Shown: positions 7,435 to 15,809, counted from the first letter of the stretch. The stretch: 16,351 nucleotides of DNA from JAXMBN01 sp046349875 (GCA_046349875.1 JAXMBN010000066.1:1-16351), one strand, 5' to 3'. Made by a program: numbers and translations. Notes: a model not told the origin generated them from the letters alone.

Positions 7435-8619
7435 CTAGCTCAGAAGCCGCGTTCGACATCGCTCAAACGCTACAATCGCTTTATCCAGATCTTCACGGGT
7501 GTGGGCCGCGGAGACTTGGGTGCGAATTCTTGCTTTTCCTTGAGGGACGACGGGATAGGAGAAACCGACGACGTAGACCCCTTCGCTGAGCATGGCTTCG
7601 GCAAATTTTCCGGCCAACGCAGCATCGCCAAGCATGACTGGAGTGATGGGGTGCGACCCCGGCAGAATTTGAAAGCCGCGTTTGGTCATTTCCGAACGGA
7701 AGTAGGCTGTGTTCGATTCCAAGGTATCGCGCAGTTCCGTGGAGGACTGCAGTAGCTCGATCGCTCTCAAGGCCCCAGCAGCCACGGGAGGTGCAACGGT
7801 GTTAGAAAACAAATAGGTTCGGGATCGTTGACGAAGCCAATCGACAAGCAAGCGACTTCCAGACGTGTAACCACCCGACGCACCACCAAGAGCCTTCCCC
7901 AGCGTACCGGTGAGGATATCGATTCGATCCATGACGCCATGGAGTTCGTGAGTGCCTCGCCCTTGTTTGCCAACAAAGCCGACGGCGTGCGAATCATCCA
8001 CCATGACCATCGCTCCATATTGATCGGCCAATTCACAGACCGAAGATAGGTCTGCGATATAGCCATCCATGGAAAAGACACCATCGGTGGCGATGAGTTT
8101 GAAGCGAGCTCCCTTGGCTTCTTCGAGCTTCGCTTTGAGATCGGTCATATCATTGTTTTTATAGCGAAGCCGTTGGGCTTTGCATAAGCGAATCCCATCG
8201 ATGATGCTCGCATGATTGAGTTCATCCGAGATGATGGCATCTTCTGGGCCGAGGATCGTTTCGAACAATCCACCGTTAGCGTCCCAGCAAGAGTTGTAAA
8301 GAATGGTGTCTTCCTTACCAACGAACTGACTGATCGCATCCTCGAGTTGCTTATGGATCTTTTGCGTACCGCAGATAAAACGGACCGACGCGAGCCCATA
8401 GCCATAGTCTTCCAAACCTTTTTGGGCGGCGCGAATAATCTCGGGGTGATTGGCGAGTCCCAGATAATTATTGGCGCACATGTTGAGGACTTCGTCCCCA
8501 TTGGCGACGCGAATGCGCGCATGTTGCGGCGAGGTGAGGACGCGTTCGCGCTTATAGGTACCGGCCTGCTGCATCCCTTCGATTTGGCTTTGCAGGTGAT
8601 CTTGAAATTGTTGATTCAT
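7435..8619 (-). CDS. kbl: glycine C-acetyltransferase (2-amino-3-ketobutyrate CoA ligase)
   Basis: This 394-residue protein belongs to the PLP-dependent alpha-oxoamine synthase family. It converts 2-amino-3-oxobutyrate and CoA to glycine and acetyl-CoA, the second step of threonine breakdown. The PLP lysine is K242 in GTLGKALGGASGGY. Other family marks are NNYLGLANHPE (residues 50-60), the DELNHASIIDG region (132-142) and the VDDSHAVGF region (207-215). I chose the ATG at 8619-8617 over an upstream start at 8634 because GGAGG (bases 8632-8628) lies eight bases before it. The tdh stop TGA shares its last base with this ATG (TGATG), which indicates translational coupling. The length is normal for the family and all the motifs I checked are intact. 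Confidence 0.96.
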   Translation of the reverse strand: MNQQFQDHLQSQIEGMQQAGTYKRERVLTSPQHARIRVANGDEVLNMCANNYLGLANHPEIIRAAQKGLEDYGYGLASVRFICGTQKIHKQLEDAISQFVGKEDTILYNSCWDANGGLFETILGPEDAIISDELNHASIIDGIRLCKAQRLRYKNNDMTDLKAKLEEAKGARFKLIATDGVFSMDGYIADLSSVCELADQYGAMVMVDDSHAVGFVGKQGRGTHELHGVMDRIDILTGTLGKALGGASGGYTSGSRLLVDWLRQRSRTYLFSNTVAPPVAAGALRAIELLQSSTELRDTLESNTAYFRSEMTKRGFQILPGSHPITPVMLGDAALAGKFAEAMLSEGVYVVGFSYPVVPQGKARIRTQVSAAHTREDLDKAIVAFERCRTRLLS

Positions 8620-9659
8620 CAGGCATCCCTCCAACTCAAAATCACTTTTCCGCTGTTCCCCGAACGCATGGCTTCGATTCCTTCTTCAAATTTCGTGTAC
8701 GGCAATCGATGTGTGATCACGGGAGAGATATCGAGACCACTTTCGATCATCACGGTCATCTTGTACCACGTCTCATACATTTCGCGGCCGTAGATACCCT
8801 TGATGGTGAGCATGTTGAAGACCACCGTATTCCAATCGATTGCGATCGGTTCCGAAGGGATTCCCAACATGGCGATCTTTCCGCCATGGCACATGTTGTC
8901 GAGCATCGCACGCAACGCATCGGGCGATCCAGACATTTCGAGTCCAACGTCGAAGCCTTCTTTCATGCCCAGTTGTTTTTGAACATCGGCCAAAGAGCCT
9001 TCGCGAATATTGAGCGCGACCGTGGCGCCCATTCGCTTGGCCAAGTCGAGTCGATACGGATTGACGTCGGTAATCACCACATGTCGCGCGCCAGCATGCT
9101 TCACCACAGCGGCAGCCATGGCTCCAATGGGGCCAGCCCCCGTGATCAACACATCTTCGCCCAAGCAATCAAAACTCAGTGCTGTATGCACGGCGTTCCC
9201 TAGGGGATCGAAGATCGATGCGATGTCGCGATCGATATCGGCCGAGTGATGCCAAACGTTGGTCATGGGAAGAGAGATATATTCGGCGAAAGCGCCGGGA
9301 CGATTGACCCCAACCCCTTGCGTGTCTTTGCAAAGATGACGACGCCCGGCCAAGCAATTGCGACAGTGGCCGCACACCACGTGGCCTTCGCCCGAAACAA
9401 TCTCGCCAGGGAAAAAGTCTTTGACGTTGGATCCTACATCGACGATTTCGCCCACAAACTCATGTCCCACCACCATCGGTACAGGAATGGTCTTCTGTGC
9501 CCATGCGTCCCACTTGTAGATGTGCAAGTCGGTTCCGCAAATGCCCGTACGATCGATGCGAATCAACACATCATTGATGCCGATCGTTGGAACGGGAACT
9601 TCTTCCAGCCAAAGCCCGGGTTTAGCCTCGCGTTTCACGAGGGCTTTCATCGTTTTCAT
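8619..9659 (-). CDS. tdh: L-threonine 3-dehydrogenase
   Basis: This 346-residue zinc-dependent medium-chain dehydrogenase oxidises L-threonine to 2-amino-3-oxobutyrate with NAD+, feeding Kbl. It follows the E. coli Tdh sequence closely along its whole length. Catalytic zinc ligands are C41, H66 and E67 (GHEFVGE). The structural zinc cysteines are C96, C99, C102 and C110. The nucleotide-binding GAGPIGAMAAA and the region GREMYETWYKM are present, and the protein ends GKVILSWRDA. The start at 9659 is supported by an AAGAG eight bases upstream; an ATG three codons later is the alternative and matches the E. coli N-terminus. It is the first gene of a tdh-kbl pair transcribed leftward from the 9660-10080 gap. 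Substrate induction is likely, but I see no operator. Confidence 0.97.
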   Translation of the reverse strand: MKTMKALVKREAKPGLWLEEVPVPTIGINDVLIRIDRTGICGTDLHIYKWDAWAQKTIPVPMVVGHEFVGEIVDVGSNVKDFFPGEIVSGEGHVVCGHCRNCLAGRRHLCKDTQGVGVNRPGAFAEYISLPMTNVWHHSADIDRDIASIFDPLGNAVHTALSFDCLGEDVLITGAGPIGAMAAAVVKHAGARHVVITDVNPYRLDLAKRMGATVALNIREGSLADVQKQLGMKEGFDVGLEMSGSPDALRAMLDNMCHGGKIAMLGIPSEPIAIDWNTVVFNMLTIKGIYGREMYETWYKMTVMIESGLDISPVITHRLPYTKFEEGIEAMRSGNSGKVILSWRDA

Positions 9660-10080
9660 AGAATGCTCTTAGGAACAAAGCCTATTTGAAATGAGGACCT
9701 GCCGACATGCTTCGCGATGAGCGGCAAGACGCATGAAGTATCAAGAAGGTTCGAGATCGTCGGTGCTTAACACGGTTAGTACAACAATCTCTAATGCAAA
9801 AGGTTAGCAAGACCGAAGAGCCTGACTAGCCCCTGAGAGGGTTCTGGCCCTTGCAAAGTCCCTTGCAAAGTCCCTTCCATGTGGCGTCCAACGCTAGGGC
9901 GAGTTGCCCCGGGGAGGGGCTGTAGGGCGAAGTTCGCGAAGCCTTGCGAAATCGAAACTCGTGTGAAATTCTAGGTATTCTGGATGGAGCCCAAGCTGCA
10001 ATGTAGAAAGCATGCGGGATCAAGCTACCATGGGGGCTTCTTAATGGACAAACTTCCTTTGGCGACGGGAGATTCATCGC
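9660..10080. other. divergent intergenic region between tdh and the sialidase-like gene
   Basis: These 421 bases should hold promoters for both flanking genes, but I find no convincing -35/-10 pair on either strand. Visible structure is a 12-base tandem repeat (9848-9876), a GC-only 5-bp hairpin with a 5-base loop (9906-9920) and a direct repeat of TAGGGCGA (9895-9902 and 9923-9930) flanking that hairpin. A possible 91-codon minus-strand frame over 9826-10101 looks spurious. Confidence 0.5.
9848..9876. repeat. 12-base tandem repeat, 2.4 copies
   Basis: The unit CCCTTGCAAAGT occurs at 9848-9859 and 9860-9871, followed by CCCTT at 9872-9876. The copies are identical, which suggests recent slippage or a maintained site. 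No function is evident. Confidence 0.8.
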
Positions 10081-11229
10081 ATGCACGTTCGACAACCGCA
10101 ATGGTGGAAACGGCTTTCAACTTGGGGATGGGCACTCGCAGCCATTGGGATAGGGTCACTTCCCACGGTGAGCAATGTGGAAGCCAACGAGCCACAAGCT
10201 AGCAGCTCGATCGTGAAGCGCGAGTTCTTCTACGAGAAGACCTCCTATCCCGAATGCCATGCATCGACGATCGAAGAGACTCCTAACGGTTTGGTTGCGG
10301 CATGGTTTGGGGGAACCTACGAAAAACATCCCGATGTGGGAATTTGGTTTTCTCGATACGTCGATGGCAAGTGGACCGATAGCGTCGAGGTTGCCAATGG
10401 GATTCAGTACACCAAAGAAGATGGATCCGTTCATCGGTATCCTCTTTGGAATCCGGTCTTGGAACAAGTTCAGGGAGGTTCTTTGTATTTGTTCTATAAG
10501 GAAGGACCAACGCCTGCCGATTGGTGGGGCATGGTGATGTCGAGCCAAGATGGAGGCAAGACTTGGGATCTACCCAGAAGATTGCCCGAAGGGATTCTTG
10601 GGCCGGTCAAGAACAAGGGGATTTTCCTTGAAGATGGAAGCCTGCTATGCCCCACATCGACCGAGCTTGGCGGTCCTTGGCGGGTCTACTTTGAGTTGAG
10701 TAAGCCACCCTTTCAAAAATGGTACCGTTCCGATTTGTTGGCGACATCGGATAACAAAGGTGGGATCCAACCATCGATTCTGCGTCATCCAGATGGCAAA
10801 TTGCAAGCGCTTTGTCGATGTGATCGCGGAAGCACGAGCGTTCTTGAAACGTGGTCAACCGATGGTGGCAAGCATTGGAGTCCACTCAAACCAACCTCGC
10901 TTCCCAATCCCAATAGCGGCATTGATGCCATAACGCTGAAGGATGGACGACACCTCATGGTCTACAATCACACCAAACGCGATGCGGGTTCTCCCAAAGC
11001 GCGCGAAATGCTGAATGTGGCGATCAGCCAAGATGGCGTGAAGTGGCTCGCTTGCGAGACGCTTGAGCGAACGGAAAAGAGTGAGTTTTCCTATCCTGCC
11101 GTGATCCAAACCAAAGATGGAATGGTTCACATCACCTATACCTGGAACCGAAAGAAGGTAGCTCACGTCGTTCTCGACCCAGCCAAACTGAACGGCGTTC
11201 CCATCGCGGGCGACGCGTGGCCCAAATAA
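10081..11229 (+). CDS. exported sialidase-like (BNR/Asp-box) protein
   Basis: The protein has 382 residues. A signal peptide covers about 1-35 (positive QPQWWKR, then a hydrophobic stretch to VEA before NE), so it should leave the cytoplasm. The region YPECHASTIEETPNG, then AAWFGGTYEKHPDVGIWFS (residues 56-91), fits the BNR_2 sialidase-like family. Asp boxes (SxDxGxxW) lie at S155-W162 and S259-W266, with a shortened one at S316-W322, as expected for a beta-propeller. Proteins like this are common in planctomycetes, many in polysaccharide-rich settings; whether this one cleaves sialic acid cannot be judged from sequence. The start has GGGAG (10067-10071) nine bases upstream. The gene is divergent from tdh, and no sugar-use genes lie nearby. 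Confidence 0.85.
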   Translation: MHVRQPQWWKRLSTWGWALAAIGIGSLPTVSNVEANEPQASSSIVKREFFYEKTSYPECHASTIEETPNGLVAAWFGGTYEKHPDVGIWFSRYVDGKWTDSVEVANGIQYTKEDGSVHRYPLWNPVLEQVQGGSLYLFYKEGPTPADWWGMVMSSQDGGKTWDLPRRLPEGILGPVKNKGIFLEDGSLLCPTSTELGGPWRVYFELSKPPFQKWYRSDLLATSDNKGGIQPSILRHPDGKLQALCRCDRGSTSVLETWSTDGGKHWSPLKPTSLPNPNSGIDAITLKDGRHLMVYNHTKRDAGSPKAREMLNVAISQDGVKWLACETLERTEKSEFSYPAVIQTKDGMVHITYTWNRKKVAHVVLDPAKLNGVPIAGDAWPK

Positions 11230-11405
11230 GCTGTGCGGCTTTGGATGCCCTTGGCCAGCGGATCGGCTATGTCCATCTCGCAGGGATAATTCGTTCCCTA
11301 GAGCGGCATTCGGTGCAGGAATGGCAACAAAAATGGGCTCATTGGCAACGTGCGGCGGTGCGGCTCTTGGATCGCAAGGTTCGAGTGGGAAGGAATGGGA
11401 ATTCT

Positions 11406-11414
11406 TGTTAGAAT
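11406..11414 (+). promoter_or_regulatory. candidate extended -10 promoter element for the symporter gene
   Basis: TGTTAGAAT is an extended -10 (TGnTAnAAT-like) element, 39 bases before the ATG at 11454. No good -35 lies 16-18 bases upstream. The rest of the 11230-11453 gap shows nothing I can name. Confidence 0.25.
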
Positions 11415-11453
11415 CGAGACTTCAAATTCGCTGATTTGTGGAATGGAACCGGT

Positions 11454-12782
11454 ATGAGTGATCAAGAACGAAGCAAATCCAAAGGGCTTCCCATGCATTG
11501 GAAGATCGCCATTGGATTGGTGATTGGACTTGCTCTCGGATTGATCGCAAGGACGGTTTGGAGTTCGAGTGAAGATCTGCAGCGGCTTGAGTTTGTCGTC
11601 AAAAACGTGGCCGATCCCATTGGCCAGGTCTTTTTGCGTTTGATCCTGATGGTGGTGATCCCCCTGGTGTTTTCATCATTGGTCTTGGGGATTGCGGGCA
11701 TCGGCGACCCTCGGCGATTGGGCTGGATCGGCTTGCGGACATTCGCGATGACGTTGGTGTTTTCTGCGGTGTCGGTGATCATTGGAATCGCCATCGCTAA
11801 TGTGGTGAAACCAGGCAATGCCCTGGATCAAGCGCAGAGGGAGGCATTGGCGGAGAAGTACAAAGGGGATGCGACGTCGAAAGTCGAAAGCGCTCGCAAG
11901 TCCAAGTCGGTTCGGGACACGATCCTCGATATTATTCCCAAAAATCCACTTCAAGAAATGGTTGGAGCGCTAGACGGAAGTTCGCCAGGAAATGGCATTC
12001 TGTCGGTCATGTTCTTTGCGTTATTGGTCGGCATCGCAGCTTCGATGGCACCGGAAACGAGCAAGCCACTCTTGGGTGTCATGGAATCGATCTTTCAGAT
12101 TTGTATGACCATCATCGGTTGGGCCATGGCGATTGCGCCAATCGGTGTGGCCGCGCTCATGTTTTCGTTGACGGCCTTGCTGGGCGTAGGGATCCTGCAA
12201 TCCTTGGCTTGGTATGTGATGGCGGTGCTGGCAGGATTGCTCATTCAGTTATTCGTCGTCTACACCCTTGCGGTCATGAGCATTGGTCGCATGAACCCAG
12301 TCTACTTCCTCAAACAAAGCACCGAAGCCATTCTCACCGCGTTTTCAACCTCGTCATCGAATGCGACCTTGCCGACGGCGATGAATGTGGCAGAGAAGAA
12401 CTTGGGGCTGCGACCGGAGACGGCTCGATTCGTTCTGACGGTTGGTTCCACGGCTAACCAAAATGGAACGGCTCTTTATGAAGGGGTGACCGTCCTTTTT
12501 TTGGCGCAAGTTTTTGGAGTCGAGCTGAGCTTTTTCCAACAACTCACTGTCCTACTATTATCAGTCCTGGCAGGGATCGGAACGGCGGGTGTGCCTGGGG
12601 GATCGTTGCCTGCCGTGGTATTGGTACTTCAAACGATCGGTGTACCAGGAGACGGAATTGGAATCATCTTGGGAGTCGACCGTTTGTTGGACATGTCCCG
12701 AACAACGCTCAACGTGACAGGCGATTTGGCGGTTGCCGTCTGTGTGGATCGCATGGACGCAAGCAGTGACGCAGAAGCCTAG
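11454..12782 (+). CDS. dicarboxylate/amino acid:cation symporter (GltP/GltPh family)
   Basis: This 442-residue membrane transporter imports glutamate, aspartate or C4-dicarboxylates with cations. About eight membrane helices and two re-entrant loops are expected. Family motifs are HP1 serines STSSSNATLP, the TM7 motif (NQNGT at residues 335-339), GTAGVPGGSLP in HP2 and the TM8 motif VDRLLDMSRTTLNVTGD. In TM8 the residues equivalent to GltPh D390, D394, R397, T398, N401 and D405 are all kept. The arginine suggests an acidic substrate. The third residue of NMDGT is Asn here, not Asp, which may alter ion coupling. I prefer the ATG at 11454 to an in-frame TTG at 11436. A charged insertion near residues 125-155 occurs in many bacterial members. 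The glutaminase gene starts 18 bases after the stop. Confidence 0.92.
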   Translation: MSDQERSKSKGLPMHWKIAIGLVIGLALGLIARTVWSSSEDLQRLEFVVKNVADPIGQVFLRLILMVVIPLVFSSLVLGIAGIGDPRRLGWIGLRTFAMTLVFSAVSVIIGIAIANVVKPGNALDQAQREALAEKYKGDATSKVESARKSKSVRDTILDIIPKNPLQEMVGALDGSSPGNGILSVMFFALLVGIAASMAPETSKPLLGVMESIFQICMTIIGWAMAIAPIGVAALMFSLTALLGVGILQSLAWYVMAVLAGLLIQLFVVYTLAVMSIGRMNPVYFLKQSTEAILTAFSTSSSNATLPTAMNVAEKNLGLRPETARFVLTVGSTANQNGTALYEGVTVLFLAQVFGVELSFFQQLTVLLLSVLAGIGTAGVPGGSLPAVVLVLQTIGVPGDGIGIILGVDRLLDMSRTTLNVTGDLAVAVCVDRMDASSDAEA

Positions 12783-12800
12783 GAAACGACTGGAACCGTA

Positions 12801-13388
12801 ATGATATTGGTGATCGATAACTACGATTCATTTACCTACAATCTCGTGCAGAGATTGGGCGAGATCGATTCGAGCTTGGATATACAGATCTTTCGCAACG
12901 ATAAGGTAACGATCGACGAGATACGTCGGTTGAAGCCTGATCGCTTGATCATTTCTCCGGGACCATGCACTCCATCGGAAGCAGGGATCTCAGTCCCCAT
13001 CATCGAACAGCTCAAAGGTTTTTGTCCGATATTGGGGGTTTGTTTGGGTCATCAATCGATTGGCCAAGCCATGGGTGCCAAAATCGTACGCGCCCCCAAG
13101 TTGATGCACGGAAAGACCGATCGAATCTATCACGATAATCGAGGTTTGTTCGAAGGGATTGAGAATCCGTTCGTTGCGACGCGTTATCATAGTTTGGTGA
13201 TCGAACCTTCGACGATGCCGCCCGAACTGGAAGTGACGGCGTGGGTGGACGACCAAGCGGGTGTACGTCAAATTATGGGGGTACGCCATCGCCAGTTCCC
13301 CATCGAAGGATGGCAATTTCATCCGGAGAGTTTTTTGACCGAACCCGGACCAAGACTGCTTCAGCGGTTTTTGCAGTGGAATGGTTGA
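12801..13388 (+). CDS. pabA: anthranilate/aminodeoxychorismate synthase glutaminase subunit
   Basis: This 195-residue class I glutamine amidotransferase releases ammonia from glutamine for the partner subunit that aminates chorismate (TrpE or PabB). The catalytic triad is C81 (GVCLGHQ), H174 and E176 (WQFHPES). The oxyanion region is ISPGPCTPSEAG (residues 51-62), and the N-terminus MILVIDNYDSFTYNL is typical. The resemblance to E. coli PabA is strong, including KLMHGKT and RYHSLVIEP, but sequence alone does not separate PabA from TrpG, and one protein often serves both enzymes. No pabB or trpE partner lies in the window. The short spacing from the symporter and the 67-base gap to aroDE suggest co-transcription (inference). 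No strong ribosome binding site is visible. Confidence 0.93.
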   Translation: MILVIDNYDSFTYNLVQRLGEIDSSLDIQIFRNDKVTIDEIRRLKPDRLIISPGPCTPSEAGISVPIIEQLKGFCPILGVCLGHQSIGQAMGAKIVRAPKLMHGKTDRIYHDNRGLFEGIENPFVATRYHSLVIEPSTMPPELEVTAWVDDQAGVRQIMGVRHRQFPIEGWQFHPESFLTEPGPRLLQRFLQWNG

Positions 13389-13455
13389 GCGTTGCTCCTA
13401 TTGATTCCGATTTGTATCGATTTCCTTCCTCTTAGCTCAATGCACCCTATCCAGC

Positions 13456-14943
13456 ATGATTTGTGTAACCATCGGACGAACGCGACATAAGCACGCGATA
13501 GCGGAGCATCAGAGTCTTGCGGAGCAGGGCGTCGAGCTGGTGGAGTTGCGATTGGACTATATCGGTCGATCGATCGATTTAACGCGATTGCTTAAGGATC
13601 GTCCTACAGCGGCAGTGGTTACTTGCCGCCGCAAAGACGATGGAGGACGTTGGGAAAGGACCGAAGATGAGCGGCTCATGATCTTGCGGTCGGCGATTGC
13701 CATGGGAGTGGAGTACGTCGATTTGGAAGAGGATATCGCCAGCAAGATTCCTCGTTATGGCAAGACCAAACGCATTGTGAGCCTTCACGATTTTGATGGG
13801 ACTCCCGACAATCTGGAGGAACTTCCCGAGCGACTTGCGAAACTCGATGCGGACATCGTCAAGATTGCGGTGGCAACCAATCAATTTGCTGATGTGGTTC
13901 GCATGATTCGATTGCTGGAGAGTACACGCATCCCCATGATCGGCATCAGCATGGGCGAAATCGGATCGATCACTCGAATTCTTTATAAACGATTTGGATG
14001 TCCATTTACCTATTGTGCACCCTCGAGCGAACGCAAAGTTGCTCCAGGAATGCTCACCTTCCAGCAGATGCGAGAGCTCTATCGAGTCGACTCCATCGAT
14101 CGCGATACCAAGGTGTTTGGAGTCGTCGCCGATCCTGTCGCGCATTCGTATAGCCCATTGATTCACAACGCGGCATTCGCTCATCAAGGCCTCAATGCTC
14201 GTTACATTCCCTTTCGCATTCCGGCTGAAGATCTGGGTATTTTTATCCAGTGGTGCAAGCAGTTTGGGATCGGTGGATTGAGTGTTACGATTCCGCATAA
14301 GGAGACCGTGCTTCAATATCTGTCCCAAGCAGAGACGGCAGCACAGGAAATCGGAGCCATCAATACGATTCGATTCGATGGCGAGGATGCGATCGGATAC
14401 AACACCGATTACCGCGCTGCGATGGATTGCTTCACTGAAGCCATGAAGCACTTTACCAAGGAAGAGGAACCGTTTAAGGGACGAACGGTCTTGATATTGG
14501 GAGCCGGAGGCGTATCGCGCGCAATCGCCTATGGTTTGAGGCAGCGGGGTGCGATGGTCGAGATCGCATCGCGAACCGTGGAACGGAGCCAAGAGTTAGC
14601 GCGAGCCGTTGGGGGCAAAGCCGTTCGATGGGAAGATCGCTATACCGTCAAGGCCGCCGCCATCGTCAACGGTACTCCGATTGGTATGTTTCCAGACATG
14701 GATGCCACGCCCTACGATTGCACCAAGCTGGATGAACGAACGTTGGTGTTCGATACGATCTACAATCCTGATCGCACCATGTTCGTGAAGCAGGCACGCT
14801 CCAAAGGATGCCATGCTTTGACGGGTAGCTACATGTTCATTCGACAGGCAAGCTACCAATACAAACTGTTCACCGGCAAAGAGCCTCCAACCGACGTCAT
14901 GCGATCGGTATTGCAGAAGGCCATCTCACCGGTGAATTACTAG
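13456..14943 (+). CDS. aroDE: bifunctional 3-dehydroquinate dehydratase / shikimate dehydrogenase
   Basis: This 495-residue fusion carries out steps 3 and 4 of the shikimate pathway. Residues 1-210 are a type I dehydroquinase: general-base H111 (SLHDFDGTP) and Schiff-base K136 (DIVKIAVATN), with the substrate-binding GISMGEIGSITR. Residues 218-495 are a shikimate dehydrogenase: SYSPLIHN (231-238), catalytic K282 in TIPHK, N303 in INTI, D318 in NTDY, and the NADP-binding GAGGVSRA (349-356). The C-terminal GSYMFIRQASYQYKL carries the expected Gln464. Every catalytic residue I checked is present in both halves, so both activities are likely. This fusion order is known from plants and from some PVC-group bacteria such as chlamydiae. 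It follows the chorismate-using glutaminase. The ATG at 13456 has no clear Shine-Dalgarno sequence. Confidence 0.96.
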   Translation: MICVTIGRTRHKHAIAEHQSLAEQGVELVELRLDYIGRSIDLTRLLKDRPTAAVVTCRRKDDGGRWERTEDERLMILRSAIAMGVEYVDLEEDIASKIPRYGKTKRIVSLHDFDGTPDNLEELPERLAKLDADIVKIAVATNQFADVVRMIRLLESTRIPMIGISMGEIGSITRILYKRFGCPFTYCAPSSERKVAPGMLTFQQMRELYRVDSIDRDTKVFGVVADPVAHSYSPLIHNAAFAHQGLNARYIPFRIPAEDLGIFIQWCKQFGIGGLSVTIPHKETVLQYLSQAETAAQEIGAINTIRFDGEDAIGYNTDYRAAMDCFTEAMKHFTKEEEPFKGRTVLILGAGGVSRAIAYGLRQRGAMVEIASRTVERSQELARAVGGKAVRWEDRYTVKAAAIVNGTPIGMFPDMDATPYDCTKLDERTLVFDTIYNPDRTMFVKQARSKGCHALTGSYMFIRQASYQYKLFTGKEPPTDVMRSVLQKAISPVNY

Positions 14944-14952
14944 TGTCCATCA

Positions 14953-14979
14953 GCGAGACGCTCCATGTGAGCTTCTCGC
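14953..14979. terminator. hairpin between convergent aroDE and motB, possible two-way terminator
   Basis: Arms 14953-14963 and 14969-14979 pair at 10 of 11 positions (one C/T mismatch at 14959/14973) around the 5-base loop CATGT. It sits ten bases after the aroDE stop and 18 bases before the motB stop codon. No T-tract follows on either strand, so it may stop transcription only partly or serve to protect 3' ends. Confidence 0.5.
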
Positions 14980-14996
14980 CCATGTTGAGTTCAATC

Positions 14997-15809
14997 TTAG
15001 TGACCGCCGTGACTCTTCTTCTTGGCAGCTTCGGCGGCAGCGGCCGGGTCATTCTTTTGGAGCCAATCTTCCAACTGCGAATCGTCGATGTGCTCTTGTT
15101 TCGCTCGCTCGGCCTTCGTTCCCTTGAAGCTATCGACCGTTTCGGCAAGCAAGAATACTTCCACTCGCGAGTTCTTGTCTTGACGCTCGTCAGTCCCCTG
15201 AAGGGTTAGGGGCTCATACGGGCCTACAAGATTTAAGACCATTCGGTCTGGAGACAATCCGCTGGACTCCAAGAACCGTTTTACTTTGAGTGCTCGACGA
15301 TAACATAGATCCCATGCTTCCGGACTATCACTATCGGTGGATGCGGCCTGCGTTGACGTGTGAGATCGCACTTCAATCTTCTGTTGCAAGCCTTTCAGCC
15401 TTGGAACCAACTTGGATAGACGATCTTCCGCATCCTTGGAGAGGTCATCGATTCCAGGAGCAAACTGAATAATTGCTCCTTCGGTCGTACGTTCCGGAGC
15501 GCGGAGCGTGTTGATCTTGGGACGAACCGAATTCGGTTGCTCAGGCTCGTCATGGGGCGTGTTGGTTGGGTTGCTGCCGCGATATTCCTTTTTGGGCGCC
15601 TTCTCGCCAACTTTGGGATCAAATAGCGTTGGCCGGCGGACTTTGTCGTAGTTGGATTTGTACTTGGCCCATGGGTCGGAAAAGTACTCCGCCACCGCTT
15701 CCTTGATTTCGGGTTTTTGACTGGTGAGCCACATCACCATGAAGAAGGCCATCATCGCCGTAACGAAGTCAGCGTAAGCGACTTTCCACGCACCACCTCC
15801 ACCAGCCAT
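14997..15809 (-). CDS. motB: flagellar stator protein MotB
   Basis: The protein has 270 residues. A very short cytoplasmic tail (MAGGGGAWKV) precedes the single membrane helix with the ion-carrying Asp, D14, in YADFVTAMMAFFMVMWL. A periplasmic linker (residues 31-110) leads to the OmpA-like peptidoglycan-binding domain (about 110-222), ending NSRVEVFLL. The usual GHTD motif reads SHTS (149-152), so the Asp that contacts diaminopimelate is Ser, while R172 of the LSxxRA-type helix is kept. The C-terminus is Lys/His-rich. An AGGAG at bases 15822-15818 lies eight bases before the ATG. It follows motA by 62 bases and forms the stator with it, driven by H+ or Na+; the coupling ion cannot be decided from this. 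Confidence 0.93.
   Translation of the reverse strand: MAGGGGAWKVAYADFVTAMMAFFMVMWLTSQKPEIKEAVAEYFSDPWAKYKSNYDKVRRPTLFDPKVGEKAPKKEYRGSNPTNTPHDEPEQPNSVRPKINTLRAPERTTEGAIIQFAPGIDDLSKDAEDRLSKLVPRLKGLQQKIEVRSHTSTQAASTDSDSPEAWDLCYRRALKVKRFLESSGLSPDRMVLNLVGPYEPLTLQGTDERQDKNSRVEVFLLAETVDSFKGTKAERAKQEHIDDSQLEDWLQKNDPAAAAEAAKKKSHGGH

Noticed and set aside
6652..7755. 367-codon plus-strand frame
   Set aside because: It lies antisense to the TPR gene and kbl, both with clear protein features, and its translation is Arg/Ser/Gly-rich without any motif.
8620..8634. Upstream start for kbl giving MEGCL at the N-terminus
   Set aside because: It would overlap the tdh coding end by five more codons and bury the GGAGG that is ideally placed for the ATG at 8619.
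9826..10101. 91-codon minus-strand frame upstream of the sialidase-like gene
   Set aside because: It runs across the tandem repeat and the hairpin, has no recognisable motif and overlaps the probable promoter region.
11217..11411. 64-codon plus-strand frame after the sialidase-like gene
   Set aside because: It starts inside the preceding gene, has no domain and no ribosome binding site, and its composition looks non-coding.
11436..11453. TTG start adding six residues to the symporter
   Set aside because: An ATG follows at 11454 and the extra residues are not family-like.
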